A stretch of DNA of 64,000 nt from DASWOJ01 sp964242415. GTDB lineage: Bacteria; Pseudomonadota; Alphaproteobacteria; Acetobacterales; Acetobacteraceae. The first letter of the stretch is position 1, and each line of letters begins with the position of its first letter. The notes beneath the pieces were generated by a model. It ran no database searches and had not been told where the DNA came from. It was given only the letters and a program-made list of their open reading frames with translations. The stretch lies in NCBI GenBank assembly GCA_964242415.1, contig CAXTAT010000009.1, positions 62,001 to 126,000 of the forward strand, read 5' to 3'. A program made the position numbers and the translations under genes. Below, in pieces: positions 1 to 8,306 of the stretch.

Positions 1-1
1 G

Positions 2-718
2 GGCCTGACGGTTGCGTTTGGCGCGTTCGTCGCCCTCGACGACCTGACCTTTGCCGCCGAGTACGGCCAGGTGCGCGGCGTGATCGGCCCGAACGGCGCG
101 GGCAAGACGACGCTGCTGGACGTGCTGACCGGCAAGTCCCGTCCCCGCAGCGGCCGGGTGCTGCTGGATGGCGCGACCGACCTGGCGGGCATGAGCGAGG
201 TCGCCCGCGCCCTGGCCGGCATCGGCCGCAAGTTCCAGAAGCCCAGCGTGTTCGAGGCGCTGACGGTGCATGAGAACCTGGACTTGGCGCTGCGCCTGCA
301 TCGCCGCTCGCTGCTGCGGGAGTTGGCGGTGCCGCAGGCACGGAAGGCCGAGGCAATCGGTGCGCTGCTGGAGACCATCGGCCTGACCGCCCGGCGCGAC
401 GCCCCGGCCGGCGCGCTGTCGCACGGGGAAAAGCAGTGGCTGGAGATCGGCATGGTGCTGGTGCAGGACCCCAAGGTGCTGTTGCTGGACGAACCCGTCG
501 CCGGGCTGGGCGGGCGCGAGACCGAGCGCACGGCCGAGCTGGTGCGCTCGCTGCGGACCCCCGGGCGCAGCATCGTGGTGGTGGAGCACGACATGGACTT
601 CGTCGAGCAGGTGGCCGACCAGGTGACCGTGCTGCACGAGGGCCGCACCCTGTTCGACGGCAGCATGGCCGATGCGCGCGCCGACGCCCGGGTGATCGAG
701 GTGTATATCGGGCGATGA
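2..718 (+). CDS. urtD: Urea/amide ABC transporter ATP-binding protein UrtD (5' end outside window)
   Basis: ATPase subunit of a high-affinity urea/short-chain amide importer of the branched-chain amino-acid (Liv/Urt) type; it works at the inner face of the cytoplasmic membrane. The frame is already open at base 2, so the N-terminus lies before the window. Visible are the Walker A GPNGAGKTT, an ABC signature in the variant form LSHGEKQWLEIG, a Walker B LLLDEP and the switch His in VVEHDMDFV. It overlaps urtE in an ATGA arrangement, and a formamidase follows, which supports urea/amide uptake rather than branched-chain amino acids. LivG is the alternative; the LSHGEKQWLEIG signature favours UrtD. 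Confidence 0.9.
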   Translation, partial: GLTVAFGAFVALDDLTFAAEYGQVRGVIGPNGAGKTTLLDVLTGKSRPRSGRVLLDGATDLAGMSEVARALAGIGRKFQKPSVFEALTVHENLDLALRLHRRSLLRELAVPQARKAEAIGALLETIGLTARRDAPAGALSHGEKQWLEIGMVLVQDPKVLLLDEPVAGLGGRETERTAELVRSLRTPGRSIVVVEHDMDFVEQVADQVTVLHEGRTLFDGSMADARADARVIEVYIGR

Positions 719-1413
719 CGGCGTTCCTGGGCATCGCCGGGCTGGACCACCACTACGGCAGCGCCCAGAGCCTGCGCGGGGTGTCGCTGCAGGTTGGGCG
801 CGGCGAGTGCGTGGCCTTGCTGGGGCGCAACGGCGCGGGCAAGACGACGCTGCTGCGCTGCCTGGTCGGGCTGCTGCCGCCCAGCGGGGGGCGTATGCTG
901 CTGGATGGGCAGGATATCGTGGCCTGGCCGTCGTTCCGCCGGGCGCGCGGCGGCATCGGCTACGTGCCGCAGGGGCGGGACATCTTCTCCAACCTGACGG
1001 TGGGGGAGAACCTGCTGATCGCCGCGAAGTCGCAGGGCGTGCGCGACGGCGCGGTGCTGGATGAGGTGTGCACGCTGTTCCCCGTGCTGCGCGCGATGTG
1101 GCGGCGGCGCGGCGGCGACCTGTCGGGCGGGCAGCAGCAGCAGCTCGCCATCGGCCGCGCCCTGATGGGCCGTCCCAGCCTGCTGGTGCTGGACGAGCCG
1201 ACCGAGGGCATCCAGCCCAGCATCGTGAAATCCATTGAGGCGGCGGTGGCGTCCTTGAAGGGCCGGATCGCGATCTTGCTGGTCGAGCAGTACTACGACT
1301 TCGCCCGCAGCCTGGCCGACCGCTACGTCGTGCTGGAGCGCGGCGCGGTCGCGGCCGAGGGCTTGGGGGCGGACATGGATCGCGACAACATCAGCCGCTA
1401 CCTTTCAATCTGA
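715..1413 (+). CDS. urtE: Urea/amide ABC transporter ATP-binding protein UrtE
   Basis: Second ATPase of the Urt importer, 232 residues, the usual length for the family. Walker A GRNGAGKTT, signature LSGGQQQQLAIGRAL, Walker B LLVLDEPTEGIQPS and the switch His region LLVEQYYDFA are all present; the phrase TEGIQPS is typical of UrtE. The ATG at 715 overlaps the urtD stop by four bases, so the two subunits are translationally coupled. An upstream in-frame extension exists but runs through urtD and is not used here. The gene closes the transporter operon; 225 bases with a repeat separate it from the formamidase. Confidence 0.92.
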   Translation: MTAFLGIAGLDHHYGSAQSLRGVSLQVGRGECVALLGRNGAGKTTLLRCLVGLLPPSGGRMLLDGQDIVAWPSFRRARGGIGYVPQGRDIFSNLTVGENLLIAAKSQGVRDGAVLDEVCTLFPVLRAMWRRRGGDLSGGQQQQLAIGRALMGRPSLLVLDEPTEGIQPSIVKSIEAAVASLKGRIAILLVEQYYDFARSLADRYVVLERGAVAAEGLGADMDRDNISRYLSI

Positions 1414-1446
1414 TGACCGCCGCTGAACGCCCTGGTCGATGTGGAA

Positions 1447-1579
1447 CACCGTCATTGCGAGCCGGCTTCGGCGCGGCAATCCAGGGGCGGCCAGGCCAGG
1501 AGCAGCCAGGCCAGGAGCGGCCAGGATCGTGCGTGCGGCCCCCTATGCCACGCCGCAAACGCGGCTCGCAATGACGGTG
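1447..1579. repeat. REP-like inverted repeat with internal 15-bp tandem units
   Basis: A perfect 18-bp inverted repeat (1447-1464 and 1562-1579, core TCATTGCGAGCC) bounds about 130 bases between urtE and the formamidase gene. Inside are three 15-bp units of the type gcggccaggccagga (1487-1531). The left arm belongs to a 34-bp sequence (1449-1482) whose exact reverse complement stands at 58445-58478. It may form a hairpin between two co-oriented genes, but no U-run follows. Confidence 0.8.
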
Positions 1580-1638
1580 CTCTCATCACCAGTCAGAATG
1601 TCCAGCAACCAATACAACCGGTAAAGGAAACATCCCCC

Positions 1639-2574
1639 ATGGCGCAGCATCACGAAATCCCCGCCACGCCGGACAACATGGTCCTGGGCTACCTGGACGC
1701 CGCCAGCCCGCCGGTGCTGACGGTCGACTCCGGCGACACCGTGAAGCTGTACTCCTTCCCAGCCGGCGGGAAGGAGAGCCTGCCCGAGATGTCGCGTGTC
1801 CCCGCCGACTACCTGGCTGCGCTGAACACCCTGCCAGCCGGCCCCGGGCCGCACTTCATCACCGGGCCGGTGTTCGTCCGCGGCGCGCAGCCCGGCGACA
1901 CCCTGCAGGTGGACATCCTGGACGCCGAACCCACGATGGACTGGGGCTTCGTCGCCATCCTGCCGCTGCTGGGCACGCTGCCGGACGAGTTCACGGACTA
2001 TGAGACCATCCACCCCACGATCGACCGCGCCCGCCGGGTCTGCACGCTGCCCTGGGGGACCGAGCTGCCGCTGGACCCGTTCTTCGGCATCATCGGCGTG
2101 GCACCGCCCAAGGCGTGGGGCCGCTGCGGGTCCCCGGTGCCGCGCGCCTTTGGCGGCAACATGGACAACAAGGAGCTGAAGCCCGGCACGACGCTGTACC
2201 TGCCGGTGTTCAACGAGGGCGCGCTGTTCATGGCCGGCGACGGCCACGGCGTGCAGGGCGACGGCGAGGTGTGCATCACCGCCCTGGAGACCGGGCTGTC
2301 CGGCACCTTCCGCCTGACGGTGCGCCGCGACTTCCCGGTGGACTTCCCGTTCGCCGAGACGCCGACGCACCTGATGTCGATCGGCCTGGACGAGGACCTG
2401 GACGACGCCGCCAAGCAGGCCGTGCGCGAGATGGTCAAGCACGTCTGCCGGCGCACCAACCTGTCGCGCAACCAGGCCTACATGCTGTGCTCGCTGATCG
2501 CCGACCTGCGGGTGACGCAGACGGTGGACGGCAACAAGGGCGTCCACATGCTGCTCGCCAAGGACAAGCTTTGA
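1639..2574 (+). CDS. fmdA: Acetamidase/formamidase family amidohydrolase
   Basis: Cytoplasmic amidase of the FmdA/AmdA family, which hydrolyses formamide or acetamide to ammonia and the acid. 311 residues from the ATG at 1639, which has a GGAAA ribosome site just upstream; the frame is open further upstream through the repeat, but that part looks non-coding. Family features include GPVFVRGAQPGDTLQVDI near residue 75, GIIGVAPP in the middle and the GDGEVCITALET segment. Standing behind urtDE, it would release ammonium from an amide imported by that system. Formamide versus acetamide cannot be decided from the sequence. Confidence 0.88.
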   Translation: MAQHHEIPATPDNMVLGYLDAASPPVLTVDSGDTVKLYSFPAGGKESLPEMSRVPADYLAALNTLPAGPGPHFITGPVFVRGAQPGDTLQVDILDAEPTMDWGFVAILPLLGTLPDEFTDYETIHPTIDRARRVCTLPWGTELPLDPFFGIIGVAPPKAWGRCGSPVPRAFGGNMDNKELKPGTTLYLPVFNEGALFMAGDGHGVQGDGEVCITALETGLSGTFRLTVRRDFPVDFPFAETPTHLMSIGLDEDLDDAAKQAVREMVKHVCRRTNLSRNQAYMLCSLIADLRVTQTVDGNKGVHMLLAKDKL

Positions 2575-2664
2575 GACGGGCCGCCTGACGATCATCATTG
2601 CGGCCAGCATGGTGCGACCAGCAAGGGTTTGCTGCGTTAACGACCAGCCAGCGCAGGAGTCACC

Positions 2665-4581
2665 GTGCCGACAACCCTCGCCGACCCGGACACCAAGCCT
2701 GACACCACCCCGAAGAAGGCCGGAGCGGCCCTGCTGCTCGGGGCGCTCGGCATCGTCTATGGCGACATCGGCACCAGCCCGATCTACACCATCCGCGAGA
2801 GCTTCAAGGCCGCCGGCGTCGCCTCCGCCACCGACCCGGCGGCGGCGCAGGCGGCGGTGCTCGGCGTGCTGTCCCTGGTGATCTGGACCGTCCTGATCGT
2901 CGTCACGTTCAAGTACGTCGTGCTGGTCATGCGCGCCGACAACGACGGGGAGGGCGGGATCATCGCCCTGATCGCCTCCGCCCTGGGCGGCATGACGCCG
3001 GGGCGCGTCCAGACCGGCCTGCTGCTGCTGGGCGTGTTCGGCGCGGCGCTGTTCTACGGTGACGGCATGATCACCCCGGCGATCTCGGTGCTCAGCGCCA
3101 TCGAGGGCCTGGATGTCGCGACGCCGTTCTTCCACCCCTACATCCTGCCGATCACCATAGCGATCCTGGTCGCGCTGTTCGTGGTGCAAAGCCGGGGCAG
3201 CGACTTCATCGGCCGCTTCTTCGGCCCGGTGATGGTGGTGTGGTTCGCCGTGATCGGCCTGGCCGGCGTGGGGCCGGTCATCAGCCACCCCGAGGTGCTG
3301 CTGGCGCTGGACCCCAGCCATGGCGTCCGCTTCGTGCTGCACGCGCCGGGCCAGGCGTTCGTCACCCTCGGCTCGGTGTTCCTGGCGGTGACCGGGGCGG
3401 AGGCGCTGTATGCCGACATGGGGCACTTCACCCGGGACAGCATACGCAAGGACTGGTTCATCCTGGTGCTGCCGGCGCTGGTGCTGAACTACGCCGGGCA
3501 GTCGGCGCTGGTGATCAGCGACCCCACCGCGCTGGACAACCCGTTCTTCAAGCTGGTGCCGTCGTGGGGCTTGTATCCGCTGGTGGTGCTGGCGGGGTTG
3601 GCGACGGTGATCGCCTCGCAGGCGGTCATCTCCGGCGCGTTCTCGCTGACGCAGCAGGCGATGCAGCTTGGCCTGCTGCCGCGGCTGGACATCCGGCAGA
3701 CGTCGGAGGAGTCGGCCGGGCAGGTTTACGTGCCGCAGGTCAACTGGGCGCTGATGGTGGCGGTGATCGCGCTGGTGCTGGCGTTCCGCTCGTCGGACAA
3801 CCTGGCGGCGGCGTATGGCATCGCGGTCACGGGAACCATGCTGGTGACCACGGTGCTGCTGTCGGTGGTGATGCACCGGGTTTGGAAGTGGAACCTGGCG
3901 CTGACTGGCCTGGTGACGGGGGCGTTGCTGGTGGTCGATCTGACGTTCTTTGCCGCCAATGCGCTGAAGATCCCCGAGGGCGGCTGGGTGCCGCTGATGG
4001 TGGCCGCCGGGGTGTTCACCCTGATGACCACCTGGCGCCGCGGCCGCAAGCTGGTGCTGGACCTCACGGGCGACGCCAACGTCAACCTGGTGCCGTTCCT
4101 GCGCCAGGCGGAGAGCGGCGGCTATACCCGGGTGCCGGGAACGGCGGTCTATCTCACGTCCCGCAAGGACCAGGTTCCCTCCGCGTTGGCCGAGAACCTG
4201 CGGCACAACCATGTCCTGCATGAGCATGTCGTGGTTCTGACGGTGATCAGCGAACGCCAGCCCCGCGTCGCCGAGGACCGGCGGGTGTCACGCGAGGAGA
4301 TCTGCGCCGGGGCCGCCCGCATCCAGTTGCACTTCGGCTATGCCGAGCAGCCGGACCTGCCGGCCACCCTGCGCGAGCACTACGCCGAGCTGCGCGTCGA
4401 TCCCGATAAGGCGTCGTTCTTCACCGGGCGGGAGTTGCCGGTGCCCGCAGTGCAGCCGGCGATGCCGCGGTGGCGGGAGAAGCTGTTTGCCGCCATGGCC
4501 GGCAATGCCGTCAGCGCCGCCCGGTATTTCCTGATCCCGTCCAATCGGGTCATCGAACTCGGCACCCAGGTCGAGCTTTAG
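2665..4581 (+). CDS. kup: KUP-family potassium uptake protein
   Basis: Integral membrane K+ transporter, probably a K+/H+ symporter. 638 residues, the normal length; about twelve hydrophobic segments up to residue ~460 and then a cytoplasmic tail of ~170 residues. The family fingerprint GALGIVYGDIGTSPIYT stands near residue 28 and ADNDGEGGIIALIA near residue 90. It starts at GTG 2665 behind a CAGGAG ribosome site. It ends seven bases before the methyltransferase gene, so the two are probably co-transcribed. Confidence 0.95.
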   Translation: MPTTLADPDTKPDTTPKKAGAALLLGALGIVYGDIGTSPIYTIRESFKAAGVASATDPAAAQAAVLGVLSLVIWTVLIVVTFKYVVLVMRADNDGEGGIIALIASALGGMTPGRVQTGLLLLGVFGAALFYGDGMITPAISVLSAIEGLDVATPFFHPYILPITIAILVALFVVQSRGSDFIGRFFGPVMVVWFAVIGLAGVGPVISHPEVLLALDPSHGVRFVLHAPGQAFVTLGSVFLAVTGAEALYADMGHFTRDSIRKDWFILVLPALVLNYAGQSALVISDPTALDNPFFKLVPSWGLYPLVVLAGLATVIASQAVISGAFSLTQQAMQLGLLPRLDIRQTSEESAGQVYVPQVNWALMVAVIALVLAFRSSDNLAAAYGIAVTGTMLVTTVLLSVVMHRVWKWNLALTGLVTGALLVVDLTFFAANALKIPEGGWVPLMVAAGVFTLMTTWRRGRKLVLDLTGDANVNLVPFLRQAESGGYTRVPGTAVYLTSRKDQVPSALAENLRHNHVLHEHVVVLTVISERQPRVAEDRRVSREEICAGAARIQLHFGYAEQPDLPATLREHYAELRVDPDKASFFTGRELPVPAVQPAMPRWREKLFAAMAGNAVSAARYFLIPSNRVIELGTQVEL

Positions 4582-4588
4582 AGGCAGC

Positions 4589-5167
4589 ATGGCCGAGCCC
4601 TTCATTGATCCCAGCTACTTCGAGAAGCTGTACACCGACAATCCCGACCCCTGGCAGTTCGCCACCAGCGACTATGAGCGCGACAAGTATGCCGCGACCT
4701 TGGCCGCGCTGCCGGGCCGCCGGTTCACCCGTGCGTTCGAGGTCGGCTGCAGCATTGGCGTGCTGACCCGGCAACTGGCCGCCCACTGCGACGCCGTCCT
4801 GGCCGTGGACGTGGCCGATGCCGCGCTGCGTCAGGCGGCGGAGCGGTGCGCCGGGCTGCCTGGGGTGGAGTTGGCCCACATGGTCGTGCCGGAAGGGTGG
4901 CCGGAGGGCAGGTTCGACCTCGTGATCTTCTCCGAGGTGCTGTACTATCTCGGCATCCCTGGCCTGCACGAGGCGGCCCGGCGCACCCTGGCCAGCCTGG
5001 ACCCCGGCGGCACGGTGGTGCTGGTCAATTGGAGCGGGCCGACCGATGGGGCGTGCACCGGGGACGAGGCCGCGGAGCTGTTCATCGCCGACTGTGCGCC
5101 CACCCTGCGGCCCATGGTGCAGCAGCGTGCGGAGAAGTACCGGCTGGACGTGTTGCAGGCGTCGTGA
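4589..5167 (+). CDS. NodS-like SAM-dependent methyltransferase
   Basis: 192-residue class I methyltransferase resembling the NodS/SAM-methyltransferase group. The N-terminal FEKLYTDNPDPWQFATSDYE is characteristic of the group, motif I is FEVGCSIGVLT (about residues 51-61), the acidic end of strand 2 is LAVDVAD, and FSEVLYYL is motif IV. NodS itself N-methylates chitooligosaccharide; here no nod genes are near, so the substrate is unknown. It sits seven bases behind kup, and converges on the ArnT-like gene. Function beyond methyl transfer is inference. Confidence 0.8.
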   Translation: MAEPFIDPSYFEKLYTDNPDPWQFATSDYERDKYAATLAALPGRRFTRAFEVGCSIGVLTRQLAAHCDAVLAVDVADAALRQAAERCAGLPGVELAHMVVPEGWPEGRFDLVIFSEVLYYLGIPGLHEAARRTLASLDPGGTVVLVNWSGPTDGACTGDEAAELFIADCAPTLRPMVQQRAEKYRLDVLQAS

Positions 5168-5184
5168 CGGCGTAGGGATCGGGA

Positions 5185-6906
5185 TTACGGCCCCAGGCGC
5201 CACAGCGTTAGGGCGACCGGGCGGCCGCGCGAGTAGTTGAGGCCGTCCACTTCTGCGACCTGCCGCAGCGGGACGCCTTCCTGCGCCGCCTCAGCCAGCA
5301 CCGCCGTGCGGTCGCGGTCGCCGACGAGCAGGGTGTGGATGCGGCCAGACGCCAATGCCCTGGGCGCGTCGGCCGCGAGCAGCCACTGCGTGCCGGTGCC
5401 GGCGAGGAACATTAGGCTGGGTTCGGCGAACCCCACTGCGCCCAGCCGATCCATGCCCTGCATGGCTGCGACCACCCGGGGGGCGAGCCAGAGCGGAGCC
5501 AGCCGTGGCAATTCGAGGCCCAGTGCCGCCCAGTAGAACGGCACCATCACGGCTAGAGCGACGATCTGCTCCCTCTCCCTCCGGGAGAGGGCCGGGGTGA
5601 GGGGGCGGGCAAGCGCTGCCCCTTCCCGCGCAGGGCCTGGCTCTGGTTGGTTGTTCAGTGCCCTGCTCCGCGACCCCCTCACCCCGGCCCTCTCCCGGAG
5701 GGAGAGGGAGCAGCAGGCTAGGATTGCTGCTGCGGCTGGCGCCCCGAGCCAGGGGGCGAGGTGCAGCACCTCTGGCGCTGCCAGCGCGCCGACCCCCAGC
5801 AGCGCCGCCACCAGCAGGAACAGCGCCATCCCGGCCCAGCCCGCTGCCCCTCGCCGCTCTGGTGCGATCACCCACCCCGCCGCCAGCAGGCACACCGCCG
5901 GCAGCAGCGGCAGCGTGTAGTGCGGCAGCTTGGTCGGCACTGCCTCGAACACGACCCAGGTCGGCACGATCCAGGCGAGCAGGAACCGGGTCGGCGCGGC
6001 AGCCCGCCCGCGCCAGGCTGCCACCGCAGCCCCGGGCAACGCCGCCGAGGCCGGGAACAGCAGCACGGGCAGCAGCAGCAGGTGCAGCCCCGGCGGACCC
6101 CAATGCGTGTCGTCGCCCGACGCCAGCTTGCGCCCCAGGTCGCCGCCGACGGCATCGGCGAAAAAGCGACCCCCGGTCGCGACGCCGATCGCCACGAACC
6201 AAGGCAGCACCACCGCCGCCATCAGCGGCACCCCCCACCCTGGCCGCAGCGCCCGCAGCCACCCCGCCCGCCGGTCGGCCACCGCCAGCGAAGCCGCCGC
6301 CAGCCCGGCCACCATTGGCGTGACCGGCCCCTTCAGCAGGATGCCCGCGCCGATCGCCAGCCAGAACACCGCCGCCTGCCCGGGCCGTACCCGGTCCGGC
6401 GCCAAGTAGGCCCGCGCCAGCACCGCCATCGCCACCGTCGTCGCGCCCAGCAGCGCCGCATCGGTCTTGGCGATGTGCACCTCGACCACCAGGATGACGC
6501 TGGCCGCCAGCATCGCCGCCGCCAGCAACGCCGCCCGGCGGCCCACCAGGTGCCCGCCCACCTGGAACGTCGCCAGCACCGCCAGCAGCCCGCCCAGCGC
6601 GGAAGGGATGCGATACGGCCAGATCGGGTTCTCCGTCGCCAGCCCCAGCCCGCGCGCGGCGGCGGCGAAGGGGACTTGCAGCCAATGGATGCCGATGGGC
6701 TTGCGGTTGCGCGCCTCTAGGCCGTTCTGGATGCGGACGAAGTCGCCGGTCTCGATCATCTGCTTGCTGGCCTGGGCGAACCGGCTCTCGTCGCGGTCCC
6801 CGGGCGGGATGGTGAAGAACCCCGGCGTCCACAGCAGCAGGCAGAACAGGGTCAGAAGCAGGCGCGGCCGGCGCGTGTCCAGCAGCGTCACCATGGAGAA
6901 CGTCAT
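5185..6906 (-). CDS. ArnT-like membrane glycosyltransferase carrying an in-frame repeat insertion
   Basis: 573-residue polytopic protein of the GT83/PMT (ArnT-like) type that would move a sugar from a polyprenyl carrier onto a lipid or protein at the periplasmic face. Family marks: the first loop with IPPGDRDESRFAQASKQMIE (acidic DE pair) and QNGLEARNRKPIGIHWLQ, followed by many hydrophobic helices. The start at 6906 (MTFSMV) is chosen because the frame upstream lacks homology-like sequence and would overlap rsmB deeply. Residues ~398-447 (…SLSLRERAGVRGS…PLTPALSRREREQ…) are not protein-family sequence: they are a translated 147-bp palindromic repeat (5567-5713), which leaves the frame intact. 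Without it the protein would be ~524 residues. Whether it still works is unknown. Confidence 0.85.
   Translation of the reverse strand: MTFSMVTLLDTRRPRLLLTLFCLLLWTPGFFTIPPGDRDESRFAQASKQMIETGDFVRIQNGLEARNRKPIGIHWLQVPFAAAARGLGLATENPIWPYRIPSALGGLLAVLATFQVGGHLVGRRAALLAAAMLAASVILVVEVHIAKTDAALLGATTVAMAVLARAYLAPDRVRPGQAAVFWLAIGAGILLKGPVTPMVAGLAAASLAVADRRAGWLRALRPGWGVPLMAAVVLPWFVAIGVATGGRFFADAVGGDLGRKLASGDDTHWGPPGLHLLLLPVLLFPASAALPGAAVAAWRGRAAAPTRFLLAWIVPTWVVFEAVPTKLPHYTLPLLPAVCLLAAGWVIAPERRGAAGWAGMALFLLVAALLGVGALAAPEVLHLAPWLGAPAAAAILACCSLSLRERAGVRGSRSRALNNQPEPGPAREGAALARPLTPALSRREREQIVALAVMVPFYWAALGLELPRLAPLWLAPRVVAAMQGMDRLGAVGFAEPSLMFLAGTGTQWLLAADAPRALASGRIHTLLVGDRDRTAVLAEAAQEGVPLRQVAEVDGLNYSRGRPVALTLWRLGP
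5567..5713. repeat. 147-bp palindromic element, copy A (inside the ArnT-like gene)
   Basis: Perfect 40-bp inverted arms (5567-5606 and 5674-5713; core CTCCCTCCGGGAGAGGGCC) around a 67-bp spacer. Each arm also holds its own small hairpin CTCTCCC/GGGAGAG. The length is 49 codons, so the host reading frame is kept. Related copies lie at about 25577-25724, 31073-31207, 37069-37213 and 61587-61752. Confidence 0.92.
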
Positions 6907-6941
6907 GGCCGGGGGCCTAGCATGGGACCCCAATCCACGCC

Positions 6942-8210
6942 ATGAACCCGCGCATGACCGTAAAACCAGCCCTCGCCGCCGTGAAGGACCCCACGCGGGA
7001 AATCGCCTTCGACCTGCTGAGCGCCGTCCTGGATCGCCGCCGCTCGTTGGAGGAGGCGCTGGACGCCGCCCACCCGGCCGACCCGCGCGACCGGGCCGCC
7101 GCGCATCGCCTGGCCGCCGCGGTGCTGCGCCGGATGGGTTCGCTCGACGCCGTGCTGGACCCGCTGCTGACGCGGGCGCCGCCGGATGCGGTGCGGCATA
7201 TCCTGCGGCTGGGCGCGGCGGGGCTGCTGCTGCTGGACACACCGGCGCATGCGGCGGTGGCGACGGCGGTGGGGCTGGCCCGCACCCGCCGGCTGGCGCC
7301 GTTTGCCGGGTTGGTGAATGCCGTGCTGCGCCGGGTCGCCGCCGCGGGCCAGGCCAGCCTGGACGGCGTGGACGGTCCGCGCCTGGACACCCCGGCGTGG
7401 CTGTGGGCCAGTTGGGGCCAGGCCGCCCGCGCCATCGCGGAGGCGCACGGGCGGGAGGCGCCGCTCGACCTCTCGATGCGCGGCGGCGCGGCGGTGCCGG
7501 AGGGGGGCGAGGTGTTGCCCACCGGCTCCGTCCGCCTGCCGCCCGGCACGCGCGTGCAGGACCTGCCCGGCTTCAACGAGGGCGCCTTCTGGGTGCAGGA
7601 TGCCGCCGCCGCGCTGCCGGCCCGGCTGCTGGCGGCGCAGCCCGGCGAGCGCATCGCCGACCTATGCGCCGCACCCGGCGGCAAGACGGCGCAGTTGGCC
7701 GCAACGGGCGCCCAGGTCTTCGCCATCGAACGCGACACGCACCGCCTGCGCCGGCTGCACGAGAACCTCGCCCGCCTGCAGATGCCGGTCGAGGTGGTCC
7801 AGGCGGACGCCCTGCAATGGACGCCGCCCGCCGCCTTGGACGCCGTGCTGCTGGACGCCCCGTGCAGCGCCACCGGCACCATCCGCCGCCACCCCGACGT
7901 GATGCGGCTGAAGCGCCCACGCGATATCGCCGAGCTTGCGGCGGGACAGGATCGGCTGCTTGCGGCGGCCACGGCCATGCTGCGGCCCGGTGGGCGGCTG
8001 GTTTACGCCACCTGCTCCCTGCAGCCGGAGGAGGGGCCGGCCCGCGTCGTGGGCTTGCCGGGGCTGCGGCCTGACCCGGTGCGTCCGGACGAGCTGCCGG
8101 GCCTGTCCGACGCGATCACGCCGGAGGGCCACGTCCGTACGCATCCTGGCCTGTGGCCTAGGCGCGGCGGCCTGGATGGCTTCTTCATCGCCCGGTTTAT
8201 ACGAGCGTAA
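6942..8210 (+). CDS. rsmB: 16S rRNA (cytosine-967-C5)-methyltransferase RsmB
   Basis: Makes m5C967 in 16S rRNA using SAM. 422 residues: an N-terminal NusB-like RNA-binding domain (about 15-130), then the Rossmann methyltransferase domain. Both catalytic cysteines are in place: Cys308 in motif IV (DAPCSATGTIRRHPD) and Cys358 in motif VI (YATCSLQPEEG); motif I reads DLCAAPGGKTAQLA. The start at ATG 6942 or the second Met at 6954 are both possible. It is divergent from the ArnT-like gene with only 35 bases between them, so the promoters must overlap. Confidence 0.93.
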   Translation: MNPRMTVKPALAAVKDPTREIAFDLLSAVLDRRRSLEEALDAAHPADPRDRAAAHRLAAAVLRRMGSLDAVLDPLLTRAPPDAVRHILRLGAAGLLLLDTPAHAAVATAVGLARTRRLAPFAGLVNAVLRRVAAAGQASLDGVDGPRLDTPAWLWASWGQAARAIAEAHGREAPLDLSMRGGAAVPEGGEVLPTGSVRLPPGTRVQDLPGFNEGAFWVQDAAAALPARLLAAQPGERIADLCAAPGGKTAQLAATGAQVFAIERDTHRLRRLHENLARLQMPVEVVQADALQWTPPAALDAVLLDAPCSATGTIRRHPDVMRLKRPRDIAELAAGQDRLLAAATAMLRPGGRLVYATCSLQPEEGPARVVGLPGLRPDPVRPDELPGLSDAITPEGHVRTHPGLWPRRGGLDGFFIARFIRA

Positions 8211-8306
8211 GTCGGGCTTCAGACGCCGTGGCGCGGTCAGCCGCTTGAGGTTTGGTAGACTCGCGTCTGGAAGATTGGCGCAAGCCAGACCGAGGCTGGC
8301 GCCGAG

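Noticed and set aside
1543..4227. An 894-codon open frame on the minus strand opposite the formamidase and kup genes
   Set aside because: Its product is Arg/His/Gln-rich without any domain, while both genes on the plus strand have strong family motifs. Long antisense frames are expected at this GC content.
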